A stretch of DNA of 64,000 nt from Haberlea rhodopensis (GCA_907163345.1 CAJQUN010000001.1:5456001-5520000), one strand, 5' to 3'. Shown: positions 33,363 through 46,200, counted from the stretch's first letter. Translations and numbers: made by a program. The notes: a model not told the origin generated them from the sequence alone.

Positions 33363-34617
33363 CTTATTCAGCACTACTCCGGATATGAGATTCTTTTCGG
33401 ATCTCTGGCACGTGGAGCACCTCGGTAAGAGTCAACTCTTTGCCGGAAGTCATCTTTAGCACAACCGTCCCTTTGCCTTCAACTTTTGAGACTGCTGAAT
33501 TTCCCATGTAGTAGTGCTCGTCATTGACTAGTTGATAGGTCTTAAACATCCATTTGTTGGTGCATATGTGGCGAGTAGCCCCAGTGTCCACCCACCATTC
33601 CTTGGAGTTCCCACCAACAAGGTTCACCTCAGACACCACTGCAATCAGATGCATGTCATCCATGTCTGAGCTCCGGTTGTCCTCAGCAATGTTGGCATGA
33701 GCAGGCCTCTTGCCTTTGCCTCTGTTTGGGACTGCCTTCCTTTTACCCTCACTGATTTGGCATTGAGTGCAGTCCTTGGCCTTATGGCTAGATTTACTGC
33801 ACACATAACAGTCCCATGTGAACCTTCTGTTATGAGTATCTCCCTTGGAATCAAAAGTGTGTTTGCGCTTATTCCCACGGGAACTGTCCCCAACTTCAAC
33901 CACGCTGGCCTTGGAAATCATAACGATTGATTTCTTGTCAACTTTTCGGTTGTCTTGCTTAATGCACAGCCTCTTGATAAGATCCTCAAGACTCATCATC
34001 TTTCGTTTGTGCTTCAGGTAGCTCTTGAAGTCCTTCTAAGATGGCGGTAATTTTCAGTCATCATCACCACTTGGAGGGCATCATTTAGCCCCATACCTTC
34101 GGCAACAAGTTAATGATATATCAGCTGCAGCTCTTCGCATCGCTCAACAACGCTCTTGCCATCTACCATTCGATAGTCATGGAATCGACTGGCTACAAAT
34201 TTCTTTGCGCCTGCGTCGTCAACTTTGTATTTCATTTCTAACGATTCCTAAAGATCCTTCGCAGTTTCTTTGGGTGAATACACATTGAAAAGTGCATCGT
34301 CAAGAGAATTTAGTACATAGTTACGACAGAGGTAGTCGGCACTCATCCACGATTCAACTATTACAGCAGATTGAGAACCTCTTTGTCCTCCACTGGTTTC
34401 TCCTCTTTGAGAAAGCTGGTCAAGTTCAAGGTGGTCAAGAAGAACATCATCTTCTGCTCCAACGCTTAAAGTTGGAACCTTTGAACTTTTCTGGTTTCTC
34501 AAATTGAGAGAACGACATTGGGTTTCTCAGAACTGGCATAACGACCTCAGCGCCGCTAGCTTTCACCCCTGGAATCTCAGTATTGTCAGCAATTCGGTTT
34601 TGAATCTGGTCAGCCAT
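33363..34617 (-). pseudogene. C1 copia gag and protease region
   Basis: Minus-strand Tnt1/Tork-like copia coding. The gag start MADQIQNRIADN is at 34617, with gag blocks FEKPEKFKGSNF, SADYLCRNYVLNSLDD and ETAKDL. A CCHC knuckle CYVCSKSSHKAKDC lies near 33770, and a protease with intact DTG (WWVDTGATRHIC) near 33580. Frameshifts occur near 34500, 34230 and 34020. The coding sequence is cut at 33363 by element G and resumes in the fragment ending at 15634. Together with that fragment it proves that G inserted into C1. Confidence 0.88.
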
Positions 34618-35830
34618 TAGCTAAAATAGAACACAAACAATACAAGACAAATAATATGAAAATAGTTTGAAAAACAACAGTATAAAACCTTGGATTGTGT
34701 TCAAACAGTGATTGTTTGAAAATTCGAGAATTATTTTCTTTTATTTTATTTTTCGAAACTGATTCAACTTCAAAATTAAACCAAAACACAAAAGATTTGA
34801 GTTTACGGTTGTTGGTACTGTTTATTTAAATCGATGGATTGAATCAGTTTAAACAATTGTAATAAGAAGTGAAATTATATTGTTAACAAACATCAAACAA
34901 TCAAACTACAAAAGCATTAGACTTATAGCAGTAGTTATAAACTGAAGACTTGTGCCCGTAAACTCAAATTTGTCCACCTTAGCTTCTGGCCTCCACGACA
35001 AGTGAGTTCCAAGGTACAACATCCAATCACCTCTGTTCGGATTGAAGCAAAACTCCAAGTAGACTACCTCGAACACTAGCGGTGTGCAGTACTCTCAAAG
35101 CAGAATGCTATATGTATATATGCAGATTTTTGGAATGAAGAAAGCATAAAGTTGATGCAGCTTATATAGCTGAGCAACAGACCTCTCCAAAGGTCACAGA
35201 TAATTAAATGTAATGTTTAGTGGGGTTGATGAAAAGTCTCAATACTTAACATCAGATTAATTCGGATTTAAGTCTCACACTTAAATCTGAAATCAATTCT
35301 GCAGGTAAGTGAAAAGTTTCAAACTTAACTCAACAGAATATGAAAAGTCGAGTATATGAAAAGTTATTGCAGAAATCCGAGTAGTAAAAAGATAGGGCTG
35401 CCTTTGCGGCAGCGACGCACGCGACGCGACGCGGCGAGGCGAGGCGAGTCAAGTCGAGACGAGACGAGCCTAGCCAACATAATAAAGGCGCGCGAGGGGC
35501 ACTCATCTTTTCTACTTAACTAGACTCTATTGATTTGCATCTCATTATAAACAAACCATAAATGTCTCAATTTCTCAATGTGGGATTTATTTAGCCTAAT
35601 TGACTATTCATAATTAACTTACCTTAATTTTATTCTCATTAACAAATCATCCAAATTATTGGGCTTTTATTCATTAAACCCAATAATTAATCACAAATAT
35701 TAATCACAACACGTTCTAGGTCGACAGGGTGGGGCGTTGGGTTCTCCTGCTGACAAGTTGTGGTGGAATGATATTATCCCTAGTGGGACTTGCTGTCGGA
35801 TTAACCATAATCGATCACTAGGGCAGTGGC
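34618..35830 (-). repeat. C1 leader and probable 5' LTR
   Basis: Upstream of the C1 gag start on the minus strand. The first 130 bases match the C2 leader (38349-38480). A minus-strand TATA box CTATATAAGC lies near 35165-35175. A GC-rich stretch of degenerate GACGC/GGCGA/GACGA pentamers is at 35405-35475. A possible LTR start (TGTTGTGATTAATA on the minus strand) lies at 35711. LTR limits cannot be fixed because no second copy is in the window. Confidence 0.5.
35405..35475. repeat. GC-rich degenerate pentamer repeat in C1 LTR
   Basis: Runs of GACGC, GGCGA, GTCGA and GACGA units (for example GCGACGCGACGCGGCGAGGCG spread over 35411 onward). These are unlike the AT-rich surroundings. Confidence 0.75.
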
Positions 35831-38348
35831 TTTATGTATCAACATGACTTTATTGTGTCGCCTTCTTCTCCATTGGAATGTATCCTATAGCATGGGTTCT
35901 ACAGCTCTGAGATAATACATTCTCTTGAGAATCTCTATCCACATATCTCTCAATATTGGTTTCAGTCAATGTTTGAGTTTTGTGTGGAAAGATTTCCTCA
36001 AAGAATGAAGCATCCCTAGCCTCAATTATAGTATTTACATGCATTTATGCATTATCTGACATGTGTACTAGAAAATAAGGAACTACTATCTTGCGCATAT
36101 CCGATAAATACACAATCCACTGTCTTAGGTCATATTCAGTCCGTTTAAGATGAGGAATTGATACCTTTGCTAGACAGCCACAAACCCTTAAAAACTTGTA
36201 GCTAGGTGCGCGACCTTTCCACAATTCATAAGGCGTTTTATCCAACTTTTTATGTGGTACTATGTTTAACACATAGTTGGCGGAAAGCAGAGCTTCTCCC
36301 CACAAATTCCGAGGTAAGTCGGAACTTATAAGCATTGCATTCATTATTTCCTTAAGCGTTTTATTCTTTCTTTCAGCAATACAATTTTGCTCGGGAGAAT
36401 AAGGCGCAGCGATTTGATGAATAATGCCACTCTCAGCACATATTTATGCAAATGGTGACTCATATTCACCGCCTCGATCACTTTGAAGACTTCTAATCTT
36501 TTTATCAAGTTGATTCTCAACTTCATTCTTATAGTGAATGAACATATCAATTGCTTCGTCTTTGCTTCTCATTAAGTAGACATAACAATATCTTGTACAA
36601 TCATCGATAAATGTTATGAAAGAATTTCTACCGCCTCTAGATTGTACGTACTTTAGATCGCATACATCCGTATGGATCAAGTTTAACGGTTCGGTACTTC
36701 GCTCAATTGAGTGGCATGAAGACTTGGTTAATTTGGCCTCTACACAAGTCTCACACTTGTGTTTATGATTGATGATAAATTTAGGTAATAGATTAAGAGA
36801 CATTAGCCTTTGTAAGGACTTATAATTCACATGTCCTAATCTACCATGCCACAAATGTAAAGACTCACAAGAATAATCAAACTTTAAAGTTTTATTAGCC
36901 ACATTGGCAACAGTCATTACATTATTTTTACTTGTGCTAGCCTCATATGCTGCATTAACATCAACATCAACGTCTACACTAGCCTTAGGAGCTAAAGTCA
37001 TAACACTCATCTTGAAGAGGTTATTGGCCAAATAGCCTTTGCTCACAAACATACCACCCTTGGATAAAATGACTTTGTCGGATTCAAACACGAAAAGCCT
37101 TTCTTGTTCAGCAATGCTCCAAAGATGAGATTCTTTCAGATCTCTGGCATGTGGAGCACCTCGGTAAGAATCAACTCTTTGCCAGAAGTCATATTTAGCA
37201 CAACCGTCCCTTTGCCTTCAACTTTTGAGACTGTTGAATTTCCCATGTAGCAGTGCTCTTCTTTTATCGGTTGATAGGTCTTAAACATCCATTTGTTGGC
37301 GCAAATGTGGTGAGTAGCCCCAATGTCCACCCACCATTCCTTGGAGTTCCCACCAACAAGGTTCACCTCCGACACCACAGCAGACAAATGCATGTCATCT
37401 ATGTCGGAGCTCAGGTTGTCCTCAGCAATGTGGGCATGAGCAGACCTCTTGCCTTTGCCTTTGTAAGGGACTATCTTCCTCTTACCCTCATTGTTGAAGA
37501 TGAGTGCAGTCCTTGGCCTTATGGTTAGGCTTACCACACACATAACAGTCACTGGTGAACATCCTTGTCTGAGTATCTCCATTGGGATCAAAAGTACGCT
37601 TGTGTTTATTCCCATGGGAGTTGTCCCCAACTTCAACCACGTTGGCTTTGGAAATCATTCCAAATGATTTCTTGTCAACTTTTCGGTTGTCTTGCTCGAT
37701 GCGCAGCCTTCTGATAAGATCCTCGAGACTCATAATCTTTCACTTGTGCTTTAGGTAGCTTTTGAAGTCCTTCCAAGATGGAGGTAATTTTTCAATCATC
37801 ATCGCCACTTGGAGAGCATCATTTAGCCCCATACCTTCGGCAGCAAGTTCATGATATATCAGCTGCAGCTCTTCGCATTACTCAACAACGCTCTTGCCAT
37901 CTACCCTTCAATATCGACCGGCTACAAATTCCTTTGTGCCTGTGTCGTCAACTTTGTACTTCATTTCTAACGATTCCCAAAGATCCTTTGCAGTTTCTTT
38001 GAGGGAATACACATTGCAAAGTGCATCGTCAAGAGAATTCAGTACATAGTTACGACAGAGGTAGTCGGCACTCAGCCACGATTCGACTATTACAGCAGAT
38101 TGATGATCCTCTTTGTCCTTCACTAGTTTCTCCTCTTTGAGAAACCTGGTCAAGTTCAAAGTGGTCAAGAAGAATACCATCTTTTGTTGCCAAGGCTTAA
38201 AGTTGGAACCCTTGAACTTTTCCGGTTTCTCAAATTGAGAGAACGACATTGGGTTTCTCAGAACTGGCATAACGACCTCAGCGCCGCTAGCTTTCACCAC
38301 TGGAATCTCGGTATTCTCAGCAATTCGGTTTGGAATCTGGTCAGCCAT
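35831..38348 (-). pseudogene. C2 copia element: gag, protease, integrase (truncated)
   Basis: Second minus-strand copy of the C family. Gag starts MADQIPNRIAEN at 38348 and breaks near 37908 through a deletion. The CCHC knuckle is CYVCGKPNHKAKDC (37530 region). The protease has its motif changed from DTG to DIG (WWVDIGATHHIC, about 37330). The pre-integrase finger (HLWHGRLGH...CETCVEAK, about 36835) and integrase core (HTDVCD, SDRGGEYE) run to 36444. Integrase C-terminal pieces lie at 36344-36045 and 36044-35850. No reverse transcriptase follows, so the copy is truncated at about 35830. Many stops are present. Confidence 0.9.
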
Positions 38349-38589
38349 TAGCTAAAACAGAACACAAACAACACAACACAAACAATATCAAACTAGTTTG
38401 AAAAACAACAGTATAAAACCTTTGATAGTGCTGAAACAATGATTGTTTGAAAATTCGAGAATTATATTTTCGAAACTGATTCAAATCCAAAAAATAAACA
38501 AAAACACAAAAAAAACATCCAAAATCAAGAAACACGACCGCTTGTACAATAATTTATTAGGAATGAAAATATTTTGATGGTGTCCAATT
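38349..38589 (-). other. C2 leader
   Basis: Matches the C1 leader up to about 38480-38500 and then diverges. No gene is seen. Confidence 0.5.
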
Positions 38590-39335
38590 CTTAAAACTGG
38601 GACTCAGTATGTAAGTTTTGTGCATTCATCAAGATATTTGTCAGCCATATTGCTGTTGTCTCTTGAAGAGACAACATTATCTTCCCCAAACGGCTTTAGC
38701 ACACTGGAAAGCTCATCGATTTTGTCCTGCATTACAAGTTGAGCACATAACTCAAGTCCTTTTGTTTTTAAATATCGTATTGTAATTATTATCTAAATGT
38801 TTTTACAATAGTATTTAAACCCGATGTTTATTATGAACTAAAAATTTATATCCCCGATAAAATTCCTAGATTTCCCTGTCACCCACGATAAGTTCTTTAA
38901 TTGCCACTGTATCTGTACGAGTTCTCGTTTCAGAATTTTTCAGTTTCCTCGGAGCGCTAATTTTTTCTTGATTCGTTTACTGTAACAAGAGGCGCGACAT
39001 AGGTACCACCGAGTGAATCAGGCATAGTCACTTTGCTGCATTTTCCAAGAAATATGCCGTTGGCTTCTGTTTCGCTCTTTATGTGATGGCTAAGAGTCGA
39101 AATTGTCATGATCATCACCACTATTACAACCAGTTGTCTTGCAACTCACATCCCCGCTTTCTGAATCTTCACTATCATGAGAAATCTTTCCAGCATAGGT
39201 TGTGGGATCCACCCTCTTGGTTTCGAGTTTGTCCTCTTTCAAGGAAAAGCCATATAGCACCTTCGTGCAGTCCCAATCAGTATTTTCCTCGAAGAATGGA
39301 AACAGATCTCTGTTTTTGCTTAAGCTTCTACTTCG
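38590..39335 (-). pseudogene. exon-like fragments of an unidentified plant gene
   Basis: Three minus-strand blocks read like ordinary protein rather than transposon. The first (about 39331-39093) includes DLFPFFEENTDWDCTKVLYG and a Ser/Asp-rich tail, and ends at a TAG at 39090-39092. The second (about 39089-38850) needs one or two frame changes and includes SLGGTYVAPLVTVNES and TRTRTDTVAIKELIVGD. The third (about 38760-38605) includes LELCAQLVMQDKIDELSSV. An AT-rich, intron-like stretch separates blocks two and three. I do not recognise the gene. The fragment sits between C2 and the LTR of E, so it may be a pseudogene cut by insertions or captured sequence. Confidence 0.45.
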
Positions 39336-39380
39336 TTGTTGTCTTCACCAAATTGAAACTTTTAGAAGGTGGTCTTTTAA

Positions 39381-40038
39381 TGTTGTATATAATCTTTTGG
39401 ATGTATATCTTTGGGATATAACCAAACAAATATAACAAATGGCACAATAACTTTAATGTCGAGGCAATAATCCAACTATTTGTCCTTGAAACGATATTGA
39501 TTCACTAGAGTGGTCACGGTTGCAATAGCAATTCGTTTTCCAAGATACAACTACTATGATTCATGATAGAAGCACTTTAAATAGCTAAACTTTAAACTAC
39601 ATAGGCATAAAGGTACTTAAACTTTGAACAAGATGAATGTGCATAAATTTTCGCATATTGTTTTAATCTTGTGTTTGATCTTTAAACTTTGTTCACGGTC
39701 CTAGACAATGGAACTCACATCATAACAATTCTAACATTCGTATTGGTTTCTTAAGGTTATGTCCATTCCGACCTTGGACCACGCTTGGTTTCATAAGTAT
39801 TTTCCAACTTTGAAGCGGCCACACTTCACACTTTCCTAGGTGATCTCCTAAAAGTATATCCCGATATACTTCAACATATTTATTTATATGTCTTAGGAAT
39901 TTTATATGTCTTAGGAATCATTATCCACGAACCACTTTTGCATGTTACACTCTTATCATAGGAATGTGTTGGAGATTAGTCTACAAGGTGTTTCTTCAAT
40001 TTCATAATTTGATTGTCCCTTTTGAACCTAAATCTTGG
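39381..40038 (-). repeat. E 3' LTR and adjoining sequence
   Basis: First about 290 bp match the 53354-53656 repeat. The remainder up to the copy D insertion shows no coding potential. CTTGG (40034-40038) is the left target duplication of copy D. Confidence 0.65.
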
Positions 40039-41209
40039 TGTTAGTTCCGGACCTTATCGATGAGATTTTAAAGATGACAAAACAGTTCAGACCGGATCGA
40101 TAGAAATCAGGTTGACCAGATCGATCGGACTCAACAGAGCAAGATGGCAAAGCATTTCAGACCGGATCGATGGAAATTAGGCATACCAGATCGATCGGAC
40201 ATATCAGAGCAAACTGATAAAGAATATTGCATATCAGACCGGATCGATGGATTCCAGACTGAATAGATCGATGCTTCAGATCGATCTCAACCTTTATCAG
40301 ATCAGAGCAGTCAAGGATACATAAAGGATGGCTTCTCAGTCCGAATCATCAACGGATATTTATTGTAGCATTTAATGCTGCAATTAATGCTACAAAGGAC
40401 CAAAGACTGAAGATTGCCATAATAGGTAAGAAGACAAAGAAGAGCTTACCTGACAGTCGCCGAAAGCATATACCAGAACGGCAAGTATCCTGAAGAAGAA
40501 GACTGTAGCTTTCTCAGAGTTTAAAAAGAGTCATAGCTGCACATTAAGGGAAACAATGCCGTTGCCATCTTCAACTATAAAAGGATGCAACAAACAGATG
40601 CAAAAGACTCTGGACTCTACAACTCACGCTGATCAATTGAAAAATATACAAGAAAGCAAAACAGCACACGCCTACAAAGTTCAGAAGCTTTCGAGCTGAA
40701 GTTATTTATTTAAGCGCAATTACTTTGTAACATTTGATCATTGTAGGATCACTGTGCGCATTGTGTATTGAAAAATAGAAGTGAGCAACATATTGTAACT
40801 GTCAGACAGAGTGTGTCTGAGCAGGTTGAGTGACTAGGAGTTTCAGACTGGTAGTGAGGTAAATCCAGCCTGAATCGGGTTTGTACAACAGGATTGTATA
40901 AATCAAAGTCTTCTAGTATAAACCTTCCTTAATTGGAAGAAGGGGAGACGTAGAAGGATTACACCACCTTCGAACTTCCAGAAACATATCCTGTGTCTTA
41001 TCATTCTGCACTTAGCCATCGAGCTGCTCTTACTTACACAAGAGCAGACCGTTTCCGCACTTACTTATTAGTGGTCTGTTCTGTTCAAAGAGTTGATTAA
41101 GTAACAGATTTCTTTCACTAATCAGAAAGAATTCACAAGGGATAAATTTTGTAAGGAGTGTTCATTCACCCCCCCCCCCCCCTCTAAACACTCCGGACCG
41201 ATCCTAACA
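40039..41209 (+). repeat. 5' LTR of copy D
   Basis: TATAAAAG at 40576-40583. Repeated CAGACCGGATCGATGG and CCAGATCGATCGGAC motifs occupy the first 230 bp. Inverted repeat GGAGTGTT/AACACTCC (41155-41162 and 41187-41194) around a 14-C run. Confidence 0.97.
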
Positions 41210-41224
41210 AGTGGTATCAGAGCA
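41210..41224 (+). other. primer binding site of copy D
   Basis: AGTGGTATCAGAGCA follows the LTR. It contains the exact TGGTATCAGAGC complement of initiator tRNA-Met. Confidence 0.92.
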
Positions 41225-41258
41225 GGTCATCTTAATCAGCATAAAGAATATTAAGCTG

Positions 41259-43211
41259 ATGGCATCATTCAACAAAATCCCCATGTTCTCGAAAGAAGAT
41301 TATGATGACTGGAGAATCAGAATGCAAGCTCACCTGGCAGCTCAGGATGACGACATGTGGTTCGTCATCACCGATGGACCAATGAAGATCCTAAAAATAA
41401 ATACAGCAGTCACCACTACCAGTGGAGAACCACAAATGGTAGAAAAAGACAGATCCCTCTGGACGAATGAGGATAGAAAGAAAGCAAACCTCGACAATGT
41501 GGCCAAAGACATCTTGTTCAAAACTTTGGACAAGAACATGTTCAGCAAAATCAAAATGTGCTCTACTGCCAAAGAAATTTGGGAGAAGATAGCACAGCTA
41601 TGTGAAGGCAACGACCAGACCAAAGAAAACAAGTTAACTGTGGCTCTTCAAAGATTTGAGAGCATAAAGATGAAAAGTGGTGAAACTCTAAATGAGTTTG
41701 ATGAAAGAGTCACCAGCATCATAAATGAACTGAATGGTCTGGGGAAGGAATATTCTAACAGAGAGATCGCTCTGAAAGTAATGAGAGCTCTGCCAAAGGA
41801 ATGGGATGTAAAGACCATTGCCATGAGGGAATCAAAAGACCTTAACAAGGTTGAACTTCATGATCTGTTTGCAGATCTCAAGGCCTATGAGTTTGAACTA
41901 ATAAGCAGAGGTGAAGCAGAGCCATTCATCTCTCAACCCAACAAGGCCCTGGCAGCCATCCCAGACCAGATCGCTTCAACATCAGACCGATCTGCTGAAC
42001 AGATGAGTAACGATGCTATGTCATTATTTATAAAGAAATTCGGTAAATTTATGTCTAAAAATAAGAGGAACTTCAAACCCTCTCATCATTATAAATCAAG
42101 AAAAGATGATAATGTTAACGATCAGGCTTGCTACAATTGTGGTAAGACCGGACACTTTATTGCAGACTGCACCAGACCGAAGAAAGAAGAAAGGAAAGAG
42201 AAGCATCGAGATGATAGAAAGAAGAAGCACCACCAAGACCGCAAGAATCATGGAAAATCCCAAAAAGTCTTAGTTGCTGAGGAAGGAAACAGCAAATGGG
42301 CTCAGACTGATTCCGATTCAGACAGCTCTGAATATTCTTCCAGCGAAAGCGAAGAAGAGGTTCAATGTCTGATGACAGATGAAGAAATGAGTCAGACAGA
42401 TGAGGTATTCGAATTTGAATCAAATGATTTTACACGAGAAGAGCTCATGTCCGCACTGCAAGACATGGCAAATGATTATAGGATCTTAGCTGAATCATTT
42501 GAGAAGAATAAAGCCAAAATCAGTACTCAAATGGATGAGCACAACAAACCAAGCTGCTCTGAGCAGGGTGAGTGCAAAAATCTCCAGAACGAGCTGAATA
42601 AGCTGAAAATCTCTTATGATCAGCTCCATGAAGAAAATGAGAGAATTAGCACACAAAATGCTAAGCTCTCACATATATTCAAAACATGGACAAAATCCAG
42701 AACATCCTTGGAAGAATTACAAGAAGCTCAAAGAAATGTCGGTGATTTCACCGGCCTAGGCTTTGACACCAAAGAATGCACCAAAGATGAGTCTGAGCTG
42801 TTGCTGGTACAGAATCAAGTCAAACAAATGACATTTGTTAAATCCAGCACAGTATATGAAACTGAAGAACCTAAGATTCAAACAGGAGTCTCTTACGTGA
42901 ATCAAAATTTGAGAAAAGGGATTGGTTATGTCAACCAAGCCAACGATAAGGCACCAGCAAGATTTGTGTCTGTGAGACCAAATCCAAAAGTGCAAAATCT
43001 AAGGCAAGGAAGACAATACAATTACTATAACTCAAAACCGATTCAACGAAGATATAGACTACCTTATGAAAATCAAAGGTTTTCACAGCGCACACATTAT
43101 CACACACAACATCGAGACAGACCAGCACATAGCACACCCTACACACACAAGCCACTAAAGCTGATACAGGTGTGGGTTCCCAAAGGGCTAATCCGTTCTG
43201 GACCCAAATAG
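41259..43211 (+). CDS. gag: copia gag polyprotein (copy D)
   Basis: 650 residues from the first ATG (41259, MASFNKIPMFSK), 34 bases after the PBS. It has the copia gag N-terminal block (DYDDWRIRMQAHL) and a UBN2-type domain (CSTAKEIWEKI, SIINELNGLG, ALPKEWDVKT). The CCHC zinc knuckle CYNCGKTGHFIADC is near residue 290. A Lys/His-rich tract and an acidic Ser-rich tract follow, then a coiled-coil-like stretch (about 395-490), then a basic C-terminus with VWVPKGLIRSGPK before TAG. After the TAG the same frame stays open for 30 codons with a second WVPT motif, suggesting the stop may be recent or bypassed. Makes the particle shell if expressed. Confidence 0.92.
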   Translation: MASFNKIPMFSKEDYDDWRIRMQAHLAAQDDDMWFVITDGPMKILKINTAVTTTSGEPQMVEKDRSLWTNEDRKKANLDNVAKDILFKTLDKNMFSKIKMCSTAKEIWEKIAQLCEGNDQTKENKLTVALQRFESIKMKSGETLNEFDERVTSIINELNGLGKEYSNREIALKVMRALPKEWDVKTIAMRESKDLNKVELHDLFADLKAYEFELISRGEAEPFISQPNKALAAIPDQIASTSDRSAEQMSNDAMSLFIKKFGKFMSKNKRNFKPSHHYKSRKDDNVNDQACYNCGKTGHFIADCTRPKKEERKEKHRDDRKKKHHQDRKNHGKSQKVLVAEEGNSKWAQTDSDSDSSEYSSSESEEEVQCLMTDEEMSQTDEVFEFESNDFTREELMSALQDMANDYRILAESFEKNKAKISTQMDEHNKPSCSEQGECKNLQNELNKLKISYDQLHEENERISTQNAKLSHIFKTWTKSRTSLEELQEAQRNVGDFTGLGFDTKECTKDESELLLVQNQVKQMTFVKSSTVYETEEPKIQTGVSYVNQNLRKGIGYVNQANDKAPARFVSVRPNPKVQNLRQGRQYNYYNSKPIQRRYRLPYENQRFSQRTHYHTQHRDRPAHSTPYTHKPLKLIQVWVPKGLIRSGPK

Positions 43212-43243
43212 GATTGGGTACCAACAATAAATATGTGTGATGA

Positions 43244-46200
43244 CAGGTACAGAAGAATCTCGCATCAGATTGGTACTTGGACAGCGGATGCTCTCGTCAC
43301 ATGACTGGAAACATCAAGCTGCTGTCTGAAGTCACAGAATGCACTGGACCCAAGATCATCTTCGGAGATAACTCAAAGGGTAAGACCGTGGGCAAGGGTA
43401 AGATTGTCCATGGTAACATTATTATCAATGATGTGCTGTTAGTTGAAAATCTGTGCTATAATCTGATTAGTATCAGTCAACTCTGTGATAATGGTTATGC
43501 TGTAGAATTTCATAAACACACTTGCACTGTTAAATCATCAGACGGTATAACCATGCTCGTAGGAATCAGGAATGGAAACACATATAAGATTAACTGGAAT
43601 CATGCTCAACCTGATAATCCTACCTGCTTCATCGCTAACAATGATAATAAACACTGGTTATGGCATAAGCGCTTGAATCATATCAACTTTAAGACCATTG
43701 CTAGCCTGTGTAAACATGATTTAGTTATCGGTCTGCCCAAGATCGACTTTGCCAAGGATAAGATCTGCGAAGCTTGCCAAATGGGCAAACAGATCAGATC
43801 ATCCTTCAAAAACAAGAATGCCAAATCCTCCTCCCGCTGTCTAGAATTACTGCATATGGACTTGTTTGGTCCTATACCAATAACAAGTTTAGGGGGAATG
43901 CGGTATACTCTTGTTGTTATTGATGATTACTCACGCTTTACATGGACTATATTTTTGAGCAGTAAAGATCAGACCGGTCCGAAGTTGATCAAGCTGCTGA
44001 AACGCACTCAGAACGAGAAATCATCCAACATAGACAGGATTCGAAGTGACAAAGGCACTGAGTTTTCAAATCAGAATCTTGAATCCTTTCTAGAAGATCA
44101 TGGAATCAAGCATGAGTTCTCAGCCGCCAGAACTCCCCAACAGAATGGAGTTGCAGAACGAAGAAACAGAACGCTCAAGGAAGCAGCAAGAACAATGCTT
44201 GCTGATTCTGGAATCTCTCAAAAGTTCTGGGCAGAAGCTGTAAATACTGCTTGCTACACTCAAAACCCATCTATGATTAACAAGAAGCTGAATCTCACTC
44301 CATATGAAATATGGACTGGTAACAGACCATCTGTTTCTCACTTTCATGTATTTGGCTGTAAATGCTTCGTTCACAACAATGGTAAGAGTCATCTTACAGC
44401 ATTTGAAGCTAAGTCAGATAATGGTATATTCTTAGGATATTCATCAATTAGCAAAGCTTATCGAGTGTTTAATAATCGAACTTTAACTGTAGAAGAATCT
44501 GTTCATATAGTTTTTGATGAATCATTATGTGTTGAGGGCAACAAGGACTCAATTCAAAATCAGATGGAAAATATCCATCTCGAAGCTAACAGTGATGATG
44601 AGATTGTAGCTAACAGGTCAAGAGACAATCCACCAGAACCAGAAGTGCCAAACAGATCGGATCAGGCCATTGAAGCTTCTTCAGATCGAGCTGATCCAGA
44701 TGCTCCTGACTCAAATATTAAAGTAGATGCAGATCATGCTGCTACTATTCATCCGACCGAACCAGACAATCCAGAGTCAAGCTATCGATGGACTAAGAAG
44801 CATCCACCTAATCTAGTGATTGGTAGTCCGTCTGCACCAATTAGAACCAGAGGACAGATGATGGATGAGTTCACTCATGCTGCTTTCATCTCAACTCTGG
44901 AACCCAAGAAGATCGATGAAGCTCTGACTGACTTCAACTGGATTAAAGCAATGCAAGAAGAGCTTAATCAATTCGAACAAAATCAAGTTTGGAGTCTAAC
45001 TCCCAGACCAAGCGATCTGCCTGTTATTGGAACCAGATGGGTTTTCAGAAATAAGCTAGACGCCGATGGAACTGTGGTTAGAAACAAAGCAAGACTGGTG
45101 GCACAGGGATTCAGACAAGAAGAAGGAATCGACTTCGATGAATCATTTGCACCAGTCGCCAGACTTGAAGCAATCCGAATCTTTCTTGCATATGCTGCCT
45201 TTAAAGACTTCAAAGTATATCAGATGGACGTCAAGAGCGCCTTTCTTAATGGAAAGCTTCAGGAAGAAGTCTACATTGAGCAACCACCTGGATTTCAGAA
45301 CCATTCGTATCCTAATCATGTATATCTACTGAATAAAGCAGTGTATGGTCTGAAACAAGCTCCAAGAGCCTGGTATGACACTCTATCTCAATTTCTGCTG
45401 AACCATGACTTCCAGATCGGTTCGGTAGATAAAACTCTCTTTAAATTCATTAAGGGGGAACATACCCTATTAGTTCAGATTTATGTTGATGACATAATCT
45501 TTGGGTCAACTAACCCCAAACTATGCGAGAAGTTTCTAAGTTAATGCAGGGACAGTTCGAGATGAGCATGATGGGAGAATTGTCATTCTTTCTGGGTCTT
45601 CAAGTAAAACAGCTCAACAATGGCATTTTCATCAATCAGACCAAGTATACCAAAGAGCTCCTCAAGAGATTTGGAATGGAAACATGCTCAACTGCATCAA
45701 CTCCAATGAGTCCAACAATCAAGTTAGACAAGGACGAAGGGGGAACGGCAGTTGAAGTAACCATGTATAGAGGACTCATCGGATCGCTATTATATCTTAC
45801 AGCGAGCCGGCCCGATATAATGTTTTCAGTCTGTATGTGCGCCAGATTTCAGTCAGAACCAAAGCAATCACATTTCATTGCTGCCAAGCGTATTCTGAAA
45901 TACTTAAAAGGATCTCAGAACGTTGGTCTTTGGTACTCCAAAGATTCAAACTTCAGCTTGATCGGATATTCAGACGCAGACTACGCTGGGTGTAAGATCG
46001 ATCGTAAAAGCACCAGTGGAACATGTCAATTTCTAGGTGAAAGATTGATCTCTTGGTTCAGTAAGAAGCAGACATCTATTGCCACATCCACAGCTGAGGC
46101 AGAATACCTAGCCGCTGGAAGCTGTTGCGCTCAAATGCTCTGGATTCAACACCAGCTCAAAGACTACGGCATTCAAGCTGTTGACTCTCCGATATTTTGC

